From NCBI GenBank assembly GCA_024225195.1, contig JAAEMV010000419.1, forward strand, positions 1 to 46,977: a stretch of 46,977 nt of DNA. The letters run 5' to 3'. Position numbers and translations under genes: made by a program. The notes under the pieces are model-generated. The model searched no databases and was not told where the DNA came from. It saw nothing but the letters and a program-made list of their open reading frames with translations. Shown in pieces: positions 38,843 to 46,842 of the stretch. The first letter of the stretch is position 1. Each line of letters begins with the position of its first letter. The stretch comes from Planctomycetaceae bacterium. GTDB taxonomy: Bacteria > Planctomycetota > Planctomycetia > Pirellulales > Pirellulaceae.

Positions 38843-39949
38843 ATGGCTACCCTATCCTTTTCATGTCCCGAGTGCGGCAAACTGCATGAACGCGTAAATA
38901 GCGGTATGGTCGGATATAAGGTGAAGTGTAAGTGCGGGTTCGTATTTCGTTTAGGATCCAAAGCTGACAAGAATGAAGATTTTGGCGAAGTCATTCGCAA
39001 GAAGAAGGAGAAAAAGCGGAGAACCGCGGAAAAGGCGGAGGTGGCGGCATCGGCGCGACCCAAAATTGCAAATCCCACCTTTGATCTGCTGCCGAAATTC
39101 GATCCGCTAGACCCAAATCGAGAAGACGTTTTTTCGCCTTCGAATGAGATTCAGTCTCCGTTGGTCTCAGATGCTGAATCACTCGTTGGTGATTCGGGAA
39201 GTATGGAGTTGGAAGATTTTCCGTTGCCTCCACCAATTCCAGAAGAAATGAAACACTCGGTTGAGCCCGCGGCAGGTAGACGATCCGTTGGTGTTGAGCA
39301 TCAGGGCGTCGGCAGTGCTCCGGATAATGTTGCGGTCGCGGCGATTCCGGACGATTTACTTGCAGACATCGAAGCCAATCAGGGGGAGGTTCAACCGGAG
39401 CTTCCGCCGGCCAACGGTGTTATTCGGGAACCCTCAAAAGTTGTTAAAGGGCGTCATCAACCAATCCGCAAGAAAAGCAAGGACGGCAACCCCGCCGACG
39501 GTGCAGGGTCGGTATTGTGGTCGTGCATCGGATTGGGGCTGTCGATAGTCTGCGGGCTGGTTTACTTTACGAAATTCATATTCGGATTAATGAGTATGTT
39601 TGGAGTTGCCTATGTCCGTGCTGAGGTAGGCGAAGCGGAGTTCGATGCGGCAAGTGGTTTCTTTGCTTGGTCGGTGGTTTTAGACACATGCGGCAACGCG
39701 GTTTTGGGGATGAGTCTGATGTTCACGGGCGTTGCTGCCGGCTTTGAACTAGGGAGATCCAAGCTCTACCAATGGCCATGGATTATTCAGGGTGGCCTAG
39801 CGGGTTTAGCGTTGGTTTGGGGATGTCTTCTGTGTGGGCTAGTGTGGCAGTCAGGAAGTTTGGCCGGCGTTGTAGCGACCTTTTTTCTTGTTTGCTTGGC
39901 TCCACTGGTGCTGATGCTTAACAGTCTCGCCCGTCTGATTATTCGTTAA
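38843..39949 (+). CDS. Zinc-ribbon N-terminus with C-terminal membrane helices, unknown function
   Basis: A 368-residue protein. Its first 40 residues contain a zinc ribbon of two CxxC-type pairs (SFSCPECGK and VKCKCGF). A long Lys/Glu- and then Pro-rich cytoplasmic region follows. The C-terminal third has at least three hydrophobic stretches (about 230-262, 270-305, 312-360). The start is set at the ATG 38843, from which the ribbon begins nine residues in; a start at 38807 is possible. Zinc-ribbon plus membrane proteins of this plan are common in planctomycetes and undescribed. It converges with aspS. Confidence 0.7.
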   Translation: MATLSFSCPECGKLHERVNSGMVGYKVKCKCGFVFRLGSKADKNEDFGEVIRKKKEKKRRTAEKAEVAASARPKIANPTFDLLPKFDPLDPNREDVFSPSNEIQSPLVSDAESLVGDSGSMELEDFPLPPPIPEEMKHSVEPAAGRRSVGVEHQGVGSAPDNVAVAAIPDDLLADIEANQGEVQPELPPANGVIREPSKVVKGRHQPIRKKSKDGNPADGAGSVLWSCIGLGLSIVCGLVYFTKFIFGLMSMFGVAYVRAEVGEAEFDAASGFFAWSVVLDTCGNAVLGMSLMFTGVAAGFELGRSKLYQWPWIIQGGLAGLALVWGCLLCGLVWQSGSLAGVVATFFLVCLAPLVLMLNSLARLIIR

Positions 39950-40018
39950 TGAATGTTTGTTTAATTAGCTCCGCTAACGAAAACGCAAATAACAACACTG
40001 GTTCTTAACGTGAGTAGC

Positions 40019-40041
40019 GAGCACCGCAGTTGGCGGGGCTC
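40019..40041. other. Hairpin between zinc-ribbon gene and aspS
   Basis: GAGC-A-CCGC (40019-40027) pairs with GCGG-G-GCTC (40033-40041) around a five-base loop, with one A/G mismatch. It lies in the convergent gap but lacks a T tract on either side, so a rho-independent terminator is uncertain. Confidence 0.35.
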
Positions 40042-40070
40042 TCGCAACTCAATCAACCTCCCAACCCTGC

Positions 40071-41876
40071 TTAATTATCGCTGACGCCCTCGGAGGAATC
40101 TGATTTCTCGGCCTTCGAAATTTCAATTCCCAGATCTTCCAGTTGTAGTAGTTCGACGACGTTGGGTGCTTCCGTCATCATGTCGTAAGCTTTTTGCGTT
40201 TTGGGAAATGCGATACAGTCACGAATGTTGTCGAGTCCTGCGAATAGCATGACGACGCGATCGATTCCAAGAGCGATGCCTCCATGGGGAGGGGCACCGT
40301 ATTTCAAGGCATCGAGTAGGAATCCAAATCGCTCTTGAGCTGATTCCTCGTCGAGTCCGAGCAAGCCGAAGACTTTTTGTTGAATTTCGCTATCGTGAAT
40401 TCGAATGGTTCCTCCGCCTGCTTCGTAACCGTTAATAACAAGGTCATAGGCCTTTGCTCGTGTCTTGCCTGCGTCGCTGTCGAGTTGGTCAAGGTCTTGG
40501 TCACGTGGAGCGGTGAACGGATGGTGCATTGCCGTCCAGCGTTCTGTTTCATCGCCCCGTTCGAACATTGGAAATTCCACGACCCATGAGAAGTGCATTT
40601 CCTTGGGATCGTAGAGTTCCAGTTCGACGCCCATCCGTTTTCGAATGGAGTAGAGCCCTTTGCAGCTGATGTCCCAGGTGTCGGCGATCAGTAGTAAGAG
40701 GTCACCCGGTTCGGCTTCGAATCTGGTTTTCAGATCTGCGAGTTCTTCCTCGGAGAAAAATTTGGCAATCGGCGAAAATAGTGAACCATCTTCTTCACAC
40801 CGGAACCAGGCCAAGCCTTTCGCGCCAAAGTCATCTTTGACCATGTTGGTTAGCTCGTCGATCCGTTTTCTGGAGTATTTGGGAGCTGCCCCTTTGGCGT
40901 TGACGCCTCGAACGAATTTGCCGGCTTCTACGGTGCTCTTGAAAACCCCGAAACCACAAGTGGAGGCGAGGTCGGTGATATCGACGATTTCCATCCCAAA
41001 CCTTAGGTCAGGCGCGTCATGGCCAAAACGAGTCATTGCTTCGTCATAGGTTAATCGCTGGAGGGGAAGTTGGAGATCGAGCCCAAGCAGTTCTTTGGCG
41101 AGTCGTTGCATCATGCCGTCAATCATGCCGATGACATCGTCGGAGTCGACGAACGACATTTCCAAATCCAGCTGGGTAAATTCGGGTTGTCGGTCGGCGC
41201 GAAGATCTTCATCGCGAAAGCAACGGGCGACTTGGATGTACCGATCGTAGCCCGCGATCATCATGATCTGCTTGTAAATTTGAGGTGACTGAGGAAGCGC
41301 GTAGAACTTCCCCTTAAAAACGCGACTGGGGACGAGATAGTCTCTTGCACCTTCGGGGGTGCTGCGACCGAGAATCGGAGTTTCAATATCGATGAAATTA
41401 TTATCAGCACAGTAGTCACGCATTGTTTTGATGATGCGGCTTCGCAGTTGCAGCGTTTGCAACATCTTCTCTCGACGCAAATCTAAATATCTATGCTTGA
41501 GTCGAAGATCTTCTCCTGGAACGTCTTTCTGACCGGGAACGAACGGAGGTGTTTTGCATTCGTTAAGAATCTCCAACTCGCTGACGACGAATTCGATTTC
41601 GCCGGTGGCTAATTTCTTGTTGCTTTGACCATCGGGTCGCGGTCGGACTTGACCAACAACCTTAATGACGTACTCGTTCTTGAGTTTTCCCATTTCGGCG
41701 AGTACTTCAGGAGTGGAATCCGGGTTGAACACAACCTGGGTGCGGCCGTAGCGATCCCGTAAATCAATGAATGTAACTCCCCCAAAGTCACGAATGGTAT
41801 CTACCCAGCCGCATAAAGTGGCCGTGTCTCCAACGTTTTCGATCGTTAGTTCGCCGCAGGTATGAGTTCTTAGCAC
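40071..41876 (-). CDS. aspS: Aspartyl-tRNA synthetase
   Basis: Charges tRNA-Asp with aspartate in the cytoplasm. The 601-residue length fits the bacterial class II type with an N-terminal OB-fold anticodon domain (about 1-105), a catalytic core and the inserted GAD domain (about 290-420). Motif 2 is FRDEDLRADRQPEFTQ and motif 3 GIALGIDRVVMLFAG. In the anticodon-binding loop the residue at position 31 is Phe (IRDFGGV); discriminating and non-discriminating bacterial enzymes usually have Leu or His there. Convergent with the zinc-ribbon gene and divergent from the DUF2461 gene. Confidence 0.97.
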   Translation of the reverse strand: MLRTHTCGELTIENVGDTATLCGWVDTIRDFGGVTFIDLRDRYGRTQVVFNPDSTPEVLAEMGKLKNEYVIKVVGQVRPRPDGQSNKKLATGEIEFVVSELEILNECKTPPFVPGQKDVPGEDLRLKHRYLDLRREKMLQTLQLRSRIIKTMRDYCADNNFIDIETPILGRSTPEGARDYLVPSRVFKGKFYALPQSPQIYKQIMMIAGYDRYIQVARCFRDEDLRADRQPEFTQLDLEMSFVDSDDVIGMIDGMMQRLAKELLGLDLQLPLQRLTYDEAMTRFGHDAPDLRFGMEIVDITDLASTCGFGVFKSTVEAGKFVRGVNAKGAAPKYSRKRIDELTNMVKDDFGAKGLAWFRCEEDGSLFSPIAKFFSEEELADLKTRFEAEPGDLLLLIADTWDISCKGLYSIRKRMGVELELYDPKEMHFSWVVEFPMFERGDETERWTAMHHPFTAPRDQDLDQLDSDAGKTRAKAYDLVINGYEAGGGTIRIHDSEIQQKVFGLLGLDEESAQERFGFLLDALKYGAPPHGGIALGIDRVVMLFAGLDNIRDCIAFPKTQKAYDMMTEAPNVVELLQLEDLGIEISKAEKSDSSEGVSDN

Positions 41877-42341
41877 GAAAAGATTCCTCTAAGAGGTAAA
41901 TGGTGAGTTGCAACCGCTGATTTGGGTTCGTCTGAAATCGCCGAACGAAGGAGTTCGAATGCTGTAGTTCAGGAGAACGTTTTGTTTAAGCCTACTAATA
42001 TCGCAATTCCGAACGATTTGGCAAAGGCGTATTTGAAGAAGCTGGAGTATTAGGCAGTCCAATTGTTTACTCGGGGATGGTGCCAAGAGGCGACTGCTGC
42101 TCCCAAGATTGAGATTGCGGCATTCATTTTCACCAACTTGGCCTTCAAGTGGGCAATTTGCCGCTTAGAGTCTCTTAAGTGGCGAGGGAATTTTGGTTTA
42201 GAATTTAAGCGGGATGCGGTACTCCTTGGGGCAAATAGGCTCGGTTGGCTGTCGCTCTAGGGCGAGCGGGCGGGGGGTGAAACCTCCGAAATCAAATTCA
42301 CCAACTTGCCGCTACCAGTTAAAGGCTAGATTAGGAATCAG
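41877..42341. other. Divergent intergenic region between aspS and DUF2461 gene
   Basis: A 465-base gap that carries the promoters of both genes. A 12-mer TTCACCAACTTG occurs twice (42129-42140 and 42297-42308, 168 bases apart). AGGAA at about 42331 precedes the DUF2461 start. Long plus-strand frames in this stretch are shadows. Confidence 0.35.
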
Positions 42342-43025
42342 ATGTTCAACGGTTTTCCCAAAGAGACGCTCCCGTTTCTCGCTGAATTGGCAGACAACAA
42401 TGATCGTGATTGGTTTCGCGAGAACAAGCCTCGCTATGAGGCAAGTGTGCTCGAACCGGCGATGGAATTTGTGGAGGCGATGTCTGGACCGCTTCGAAAA
42501 GTGTCGAAACATTTTTCAGCCGTGGCCAAACGCTCTGGTGGATCAATCATGCGTGTCTACCGCGATACGAGGTTTTCAAAAAATAAAACTCCTTTTAAAA
42601 CTAATCTTGGAATTCAGTTCCGACATGAGTTTGGAAAGGATGTTCACGCCCCCGGTTTTTATTTCCACATTGCTCCCGGGCGAATTTTCGCAGGTGCCGG
42701 CATTTGGGGGCCAAAAAATCCAGTCCTTAATAAAATCCGCTTTTTGATTGACGACCGTCCGGATCGTTGGAAACGGGTGACCCGTGCAAAGGCGTTTCGC
42801 GAGACATTCGAGCTCCAGGGGGGGACGTTAATCCGCAACCCTCGAGATTACGAATCGGATCATCCGTTAATTGTGGATTTAAAACGCAAGGATCACATTG
42901 GGATTTGTGCGCTCGATCCGGTAGAGATTCAAAGCCCCGATCTCGTGGATAATCTCATCTCTCGCTACCGAATAGCCACTCCCTACGTTCGGTTTTTGTG
43001 CGATTCGCTTTACTTGCCGTGCTAA
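42342..43025 (+). CDS. DUF2461 family protein (TIGR02453-type)
   Basis: A 227-residue soluble protein of a conserved but uncharacterised family. Recognisable family features are the N-terminal FPKETLPFLAELADNNDRDWF with W and F aromatic positions, a RVYRDTRFSKNKTPFKTN segment, and GFYFHIAPGRIFAGAGIW in the centre. The ATG is preceded by AGGAA. No catalytic function is established for the family. It starts a run of plus-strand genes leading to the pseudouridine synthase, with a gap of about 120 bases. Confidence 0.9.
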   Translation: MFNGFPKETLPFLAELADNNDRDWFRENKPRYEASVLEPAMEFVEAMSGPLRKVSKHFSAVAKRSGGSIMRVYRDTRFSKNKTPFKTNLGIQFRHEFGKDVHAPGFYFHIAPGRIFAGAGIWGPKNPVLNKIRFLIDDRPDRWKRVTRAKAFRETFELQGGTLIRNPRDYESDHPLIVDLKRKDHIGICALDPVEIQSPDLVDNLISRYRIATPYVRFLCDSLYLPC

Positions 43026-43146
43026 TTCGATCTCACGCATTTTAAAAACTATTGAAAACTGACACGCAGTGCTGCTTTCCGCGGAGGTTGGTTTTCAGGT
43101 ACCATTGAGCTACACCTTCCCGTGCCCATTGGAAATTTTGAACATC

Positions 43147-43881
43147 GTGAATACTTCGCTTCTGCCTGACCCGGATATTCTGCTTGAAAGTGGTGCGGTG
43201 TTAGTGATGAATAAACCGGGGGGATTGCTGACTCAAGGACCACCGGGGATTGATAGCCTTGAACTGAGGACAAAACAGTTTTTAAAAGTGCGTGACGAAA
43301 AACCCGGCAAGGTTTATTTGGGGGTTCCGCATCGTTTGGATCGGCCAGTTTCAGGTGTGATGGTGGTGGTGAAAAATGTTCGAGCAGCGAAACGAATCTC
43401 TGAGCAATTTCAAAAGAGGACAGTAACCAAAAAATACTGGGCGATTGTCGCCGGTGGCTTGCCCTCCGAGTCAGGGACTTGGTCAGACTGGATGAGGAAG
43501 GTGCCAGATGAAGCGCGATCAGAGATTGTTGAGGAAGCGGAGACCGGTGCGAAGCATGCTGTGCTGCACTACCGAGTCGTTGAGTCCAGTGGAGATCTGT
43601 CGTTATTGGAAATCGAATTAGAAACCGGGAGAACGCACCAAATACGCCTCCAATGTGGCTCGCGCGGATATCCAATTGTTGGTGACGTCCTTTATGGATC
43701 TGAGATAAGCTTTGGCCCGCAAACGGATGATTTGAGGCAGCGATGGATCGGGCTGCACGCCCGGCGACTTGCATTTATCCATCCGATTTCACAGGAACCG
43801 GTTGACCAAGTCGCGCCACTCCCCGGATGTTGGCTGGAATTTGGTTCGTTTGAAACGATCAAACATGCTGGAGAGGTCTGA
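43147..43881 (+). CDS. RluA-family pseudouridine synthase
   Basis: A single-domain pseudouridine synthase of about 245 residues without an N-terminal S4 domain. The catalytic motif is HRLDRPVSG, with its Asp as nucleophile; NKPGGLLTQGP is the usual beginning of the fold, and LETGRTHQIRLQ closes the active site. Members isomerise uridine in rRNA or tRNA; the substrate cannot be told from the sequence. Start is uncertain: GTG at 43147 leaves a short leader before the domain, and the frame reaches a GTG at 43069. The stop overlaps the next gene's start by one base (TGATG), with a GAGAGG site inside the gene, so the two are translated together. Confidence 0.9.
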   Translation: MNTSLLPDPDILLESGAVLVMNKPGGLLTQGPPGIDSLELRTKQFLKVRDEKPGKVYLGVPHRLDRPVSGVMVVVKNVRAAKRISEQFQKRTVTKKYWAIVAGGLPSESGTWSDWMRKVPDEARSEIVEEAETGAKHAVLHYRVVESSGDLSLLEIELETGRTHQIRLQCGSRGYPIVGDVLYGSEISFGPQTDDLRQRWIGLHARRLAFIHPISQEPVDQVAPLPGCWLEFGSFETIKHAGEV

Positions 43882-45059
43882 TGAGTGAACCGCTTCGCGT
43901 GCTCTCTTTACAGCCGTATTACGGCGGGAGCCATGAGCAATTTCAGCAAGGGTGGGAAAAATACAGCAAGCATCGGTGGACCATCCTGACATTGCCGCCG
44001 CGACACTGGAAGTGGCGGATGCGGCATGCTGCAATTTATTTTGCGGAAGAGATCAAGCGACGGATCGGGGAAGGTGAGCAATGGGATATTGTCTTTTGTT
44101 CTGACATGCTTAATCTGGCGGAGTTTCGCGGCTTGATGCCGCGGCAGATCAGCGGAATTCCAATTGTCATGTTTTTTCATGAAAATCAATTCGCCTATCC
44201 AGTCCGAGAGGGCTACCAGCGGGATGAGCACTTGGCCTTCACGAATTTTACATCGGCTTTGGCGGCTGATCGCATCTGGTTCAATTCAAAATATAATTTT
44301 GACTCCATGGTGGCAGGCCTCACTCGTCGACTTAAACGCTGGCCAGATTTTCAGCCGCGAAAGGCGATCGAATCTCTCGCGGATAAGTTAACAATTGAGC
44401 CACTTGGAATTGAGCAACCCGCGGTTGATTTAGTGCCTTGTCAGCAGGCCAGAGAGCAGCGAGCCGCGAACGGAGTCCCAGTTCATCTCGTCTGGGCAGC
44501 GAGATGGGAGCATGATAAAAACGCGGATGATCTGTTGGTGGCTTTGAGAAGTTTGCGCGAACGAGGCGTTTTGTTTCGATTGAGTTTGCTTGGGCAATCG
44601 TTTAAATATTCCCCTCGTGTCTTTGATGAAATTCAATCCGAGTTCCAGGCGGAGATACTTCGTAGTGGATTTCAGGAGTCGAGAGCGGACTATTGGCAAG
44701 CGTTGGCCGAAGCGGATTTATTTGTTTCGACGGCAAAGCACGAATTCTTTGGGCTTGCCGCGGCCGAAGGGATTGCAGCAGGACTAATTCCTTTATTTCC
44801 GGATCGATTGGCCTACCCGGAGTTGTTAGAACATGCCATGACGCGCGAGGAGGCTAAAGATTATTTATACGATAATAATGCGGAGGCGCTGGCTGATTCT
44901 ATTCAGCAGTGGTCACAAACTCGCAACGGGATTGCCGGGGAGCTTAAATTTTCGAAGCAATTAATGAGTCACCTTTCCGTTGAGCAGCGGGCAAGCGAAA
45001 TGGACAACGCATTGCAGGCAACGGTTGATAAATTTAGAGGCGATCAAACGGACTTTTGA
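43881..45059 (+). CDS. DUF3524 glycosyltransferase, tRNA-queuosine mannosyltransferase-like (QTMAN/GTDC1 family)
   Basis: A 392-residue GT4-type glycosyltransferase. The N-terminal domain (about 1-170) is DUF3524: RVLSLQPYYGGSHEQFQQGW, LPPRHWKWRMRH, and HENQFAYPV are characteristic. The C-terminal domain has the nucleotide-sugar region WAARWEHDKN and the donor E-rich motif KHEFFGLAAAEGIAAG. Its human relative GTDC1 mannosylates queuosine in the anticodon of tRNA-Asp; the bacterial family role is assumed to be similar. It overlaps the pseudouridine synthase start-stop and its 3' end overlaps the integron integrase by 26 bases on the opposite strand. Confidence 0.9.
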   Translation: MSEPLRVLSLQPYYGGSHEQFQQGWEKYSKHRWTILTLPPRHWKWRMRHAAIYFAEEIKRRIGEGEQWDIVFCSDMLNLAEFRGLMPRQISGIPIVMFFHENQFAYPVREGYQRDEHLAFTNFTSALAADRIWFNSKYNFDSMVAGLTRRLKRWPDFQPRKAIESLADKLTIEPLGIEQPAVDLVPCQQAREQRAANGVPVHLVWAARWEHDKNADDLLVALRSLRERGVLFRLSLLGQSFKYSPRVFDEIQSEFQAEILRSGFQESRADYWQALAEADLFVSTAKHEFFGLAAAEGIAAGLIPLFPDRLAYPELLEHAMTREEAKDYLYDNNAEALADSIQQWSQTRNGIAGELKFSKQLMSHLSVEQRASEMDNALQATVDKFRGDQTDF

Positions 45060-46053
45060 CTCCAGTCGCCCCCGTGGAGGCCACGTGTGTGTAGATCATC
45101 GTCGTCCGTACATCGTTGTGGCCTAGTAGTTCCTGGATAGTGCGAATGTCATAGCCGTCTTCCAGCAAATGCGTTGCGAAAGAATGTCTGAGGGTGTGGC
45201 AGGTGACACGTTTTTGTATTCCTGCTTTTTGGGTGGCCTTTCGGAGTGATTTTTGGATTCCGTCCGCGTGCAAATGGTGTCGTCGGATCTGTAGGGAATC
45301 TAATCCTGCTGGATGATGGTGGGTGACCGATCGAGGGTCGCGGCTAAGTCGATGTGACGGAAAAATATATTGCCATGACAGGCTTCGTCCGGCAGACGGC
45401 GACTTTTTTGCGAAAGCGTTTGGCAAGTGTACCCAGCCGGCACCTGCTTCGATATCTTTGAGGTGTTGGGATGCAACTAGATCAAGTTGCAGTCTTAGTC
45501 CTTGGGAAGTTAACTCAGGCATGGGAGCTGCTCGGTCTTTTCCACCCTTTCCTTGACGAACGAGAATTTGAGAACGGGAAAAATCAATATCTTTGACGCG
45601 TAATCGACAGCATTCCATCACGCGCAGGCCGCTGCCGTACATCACCGATGCCATTAATTGGTGAACACGATTGTTGATGTTCGGAATGATCGATTTGAGT
45701 TCTTGACGGCTAAGTACCGTTGGAATCGTTTTAGACGGCTTAGCGCGGACAGCATTAAAATCGACCTCTTTTTTAAGTACCATGCGATAGAGGAATAGCA
45801 GGGCCGAGAGTGCTTGATTTTGAGTGCTTGCTGAAACCTTGCGTTCAATGGCCAAGTGGGAAAGAAACGCGTTCACTTGAAGGTTTCCCAGTAGGTTAGG
45901 GTGAACCCATTTCCCATTTTGCAGTTTGTGGAAATGCAGAAAGCGGTAGATCCAGAAAGTGTAGGCTTCTTCGGTGGATTTTGCCATGTGCTTGGTTCTG
46001 ATCAGCTCACGCACTTGGTCTAACAGCTTTCCTTGCTTGTGAGAGGTTGGCAT
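45034..46053 (-). CDS. intI: Integron integrase (IntI)
   Basis: A 339-residue tyrosine recombinase of the integron type. Catalytic residues are R144 (SGLR), H286 and R289 (CHTLRHSF), H312 and Y321 (MIYTH). The IntI-specific insert is present at about 205-232 (HLPNAFAKKSPSAGRS, then WQYIFPS), which separates IntI from XerC/D, and the C-terminus KSPFDRL resembles the SPLDAL ending of IntI1. Compared with IntI1 the DPRS segment has a slightly longer loop. A clear AAGGAG site lies five bases before the ATG. Read leftward, away from the cassettes, as in all integrons; the 3' end overlaps the DUF3524 gene. It would recombine attI with attC sites. Confidence 0.96.
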   Translation of the reverse strand: MPTSHKQGKLLDQVRELIRTKHMAKSTEEAYTFWIYRFLHFHKLQNGKWVHPNLLGNLQVNAFLSHLAIERKVSASTQNQALSALLFLYRMVLKKEVDFNAVRAKPSKTIPTVLSRQELKSIIPNINNRVHQLMASVMYGSGLRVMECCRLRVKDIDFSRSQILVRQGKGGKDRAAPMPELTSQGLRLQLDLVASQHLKDIEAGAGWVHLPNAFAKKSPSAGRSLSWQYIFPSHRLSRDPRSVTHHHPAGLDSLQIRRHHLHADGIQKSLRKATQKAGIQKRVTCHTLRHSFATHLLEDGYDIRTIQELLGHNDVRTTMIYTHVASTGATGVKSPFDRL

Positions 46054-46068
46054 GCCGACTCCTTGGTG

Positions 46069-46119
46069 GTGTTCATAGGTACACTATTTAGATTTTAGCG
46101 GTAACAAGCCAATGTGCAA
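46069..46119 (-). promoter_or_regulatory. Predicted intI promoter with overlapping palindrome
   Basis: On the minus strand TTGCAC (46114-46119) and TAAAAT (46092-46097) are 16 bases apart, a good sigma-70 match. Directly at the expected start site lies an imperfect palindrome GTGTTCATAGGTACAC (46069-46084, plus strand; 6 of 8 arm positions match), a possible operator. Confidence 0.4.
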
Positions 46120-46249
46120 ATTAAATTTTAAAATTTTGGTTAAAAACAAACGCTTAAGCCATTTTGGCAGTCTGCGATGAAAGCCAGTTCTTGTTTTTCG
46201 GAAACAGGTTCTTGCTTGTTTCATTTGGTCGGCGAAAAGAGTGCGGGGC

Positions 46250-46466
46250 GTTATTATGCCGCTTGCCGGATAATTCCATAACGAGTTAAACGCAAGTCAT
46301 TAATCGACCTGCGTTTTATCGGCCAAAAGCTTCCATCGGTGTTTTTGTACTTTGTTATTATGGTGCAAGCAGACTTAAAACACCTTAATTTCACGTCTGA
46401 CTTCTAACCCCTCGGTTTTTAGCGAGGCAAATGCATTTGCGAGCTAATCATTGGCCCGTTATTATG
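46250..46466 (+). repeat. Three direct copies of GTTATTATG at exact 104-bp spacing
   Basis: The 9-mer GTTATTATG occurs at 46250-46258, 46354-46362 and 46458-46466, each copy exactly 104 bases from the next. The sequence between them is not obviously repeated. The copies lie between intI and the first cassette, where attI and integrase-binding repeats belong, and start with GTT like the integron core site. In the first unit AAACGCA/TGCGTTT forms an inverted repeat and in the second GCAAATGCATTTGC is palindromic. Confidence 0.75.
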
Positions 46467-46476
46467 ACGGTACCTT

Positions 46477-46482
46477 TATAAT
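46477..46482 (+). promoter_or_regulatory. Possible cassette promoter -10 box
   Basis: A perfect TATAAT just ahead of the cassette boundary. A clear -35 box at 16-18 bases is missing (TTGGCC is 20 bases away), so a cassette promoter here is only possible. Confidence 0.3.
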
Positions 46483-46486
46483 AATT

Positions 46487-46493
46487 GTTATCC
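46487..46493 (+). other. Recombination core site at the attI/first-cassette junction
   Basis: GTTATCC here is identical to the R' end of the attC at 46920-46926. The distance of 433 bases between the two equals one cassette. Crossover is expected between the G and the first T. The left part of this site would be attI, or the end of an older attC. Confidence 0.75.
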
Positions 46494-46512
46494 TACTAAC
46501 GGAGAAATGCGC

Positions 46513-46842
46513 ATGGCGATAAGCGACAAAATTGACGACTGGAAACAATACCCGAACGCTTTGGGTTCCGAAGCACACGCGGCAGTCGTCGTCGGCGAGG
46601 TCACACATGCGCTGGGCGAAGAAATCCCGAACGATGTTGCTGTAGCGCTTAAGACGCTCGCACTTCGCGGAACGATGCGGGACATCGCTCAAGCAATTCA
46701 ACGCGGCGAGGAGCTTAATCCCGCCGTTCCATCCTTCCACGATGTCGTTGATGCTGGTGCTGCCGCAGCGGGACTGTCTTGGACGGAGGCAATAAGCACG
46801 ATCACACGATTTCTCGATGCAGCTTCGGAGAGAATCGGATAA
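46513..46842 (+). CDS. Integron cassette protein of unknown family
   Basis: A 109-residue soluble protein encoded by the first gene cassette. The start ATG at 46513 is eight bases after GGAG (46501-46504); an ATG at 46507 is too close to it. The stop TAA lies inside the R'' box of attC, a layout typical of cassettes. The protein is predicted to be mostly helical (VAVALKTLALRGTMRDIAQA, then FHDVVDAGAAAAGLSW) and I recognise no family. Codons here end in C or G more often than in the host genes, which supports a foreign origin. A longer minus-strand frame over the same stretch is a shadow. Confidence 0.75.
   Translation: MAISDKIDDWKQYPNALGSEAHAAVVVGEVTHALGEEIPNDVAVALKTLALRGTMRDIAQAIQRGEELNPAVPSFHDVVDAGAAAAGLSWTEAISTITRFLDAASERIG

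Noticed and set aside
42129..42308. Repeated 12-mer TTCACCAACTTG
   Set aside because: Two short copies 168 bases apart, no regular structure; could be chance or a shared binding site, too weak to call.
42214..42747. 177-residue plus-strand frame near DUF2461
   Set aside because: It overlaps the DUF2461 gene in another frame and shows no domain; the DUF2461 frame is conserved.
43049..43774. 241-residue minus-strand frame
   Set aside because: Antisense to the pseudouridine synthase, whose motifs are unmistakable; serine-rich shadow composition.
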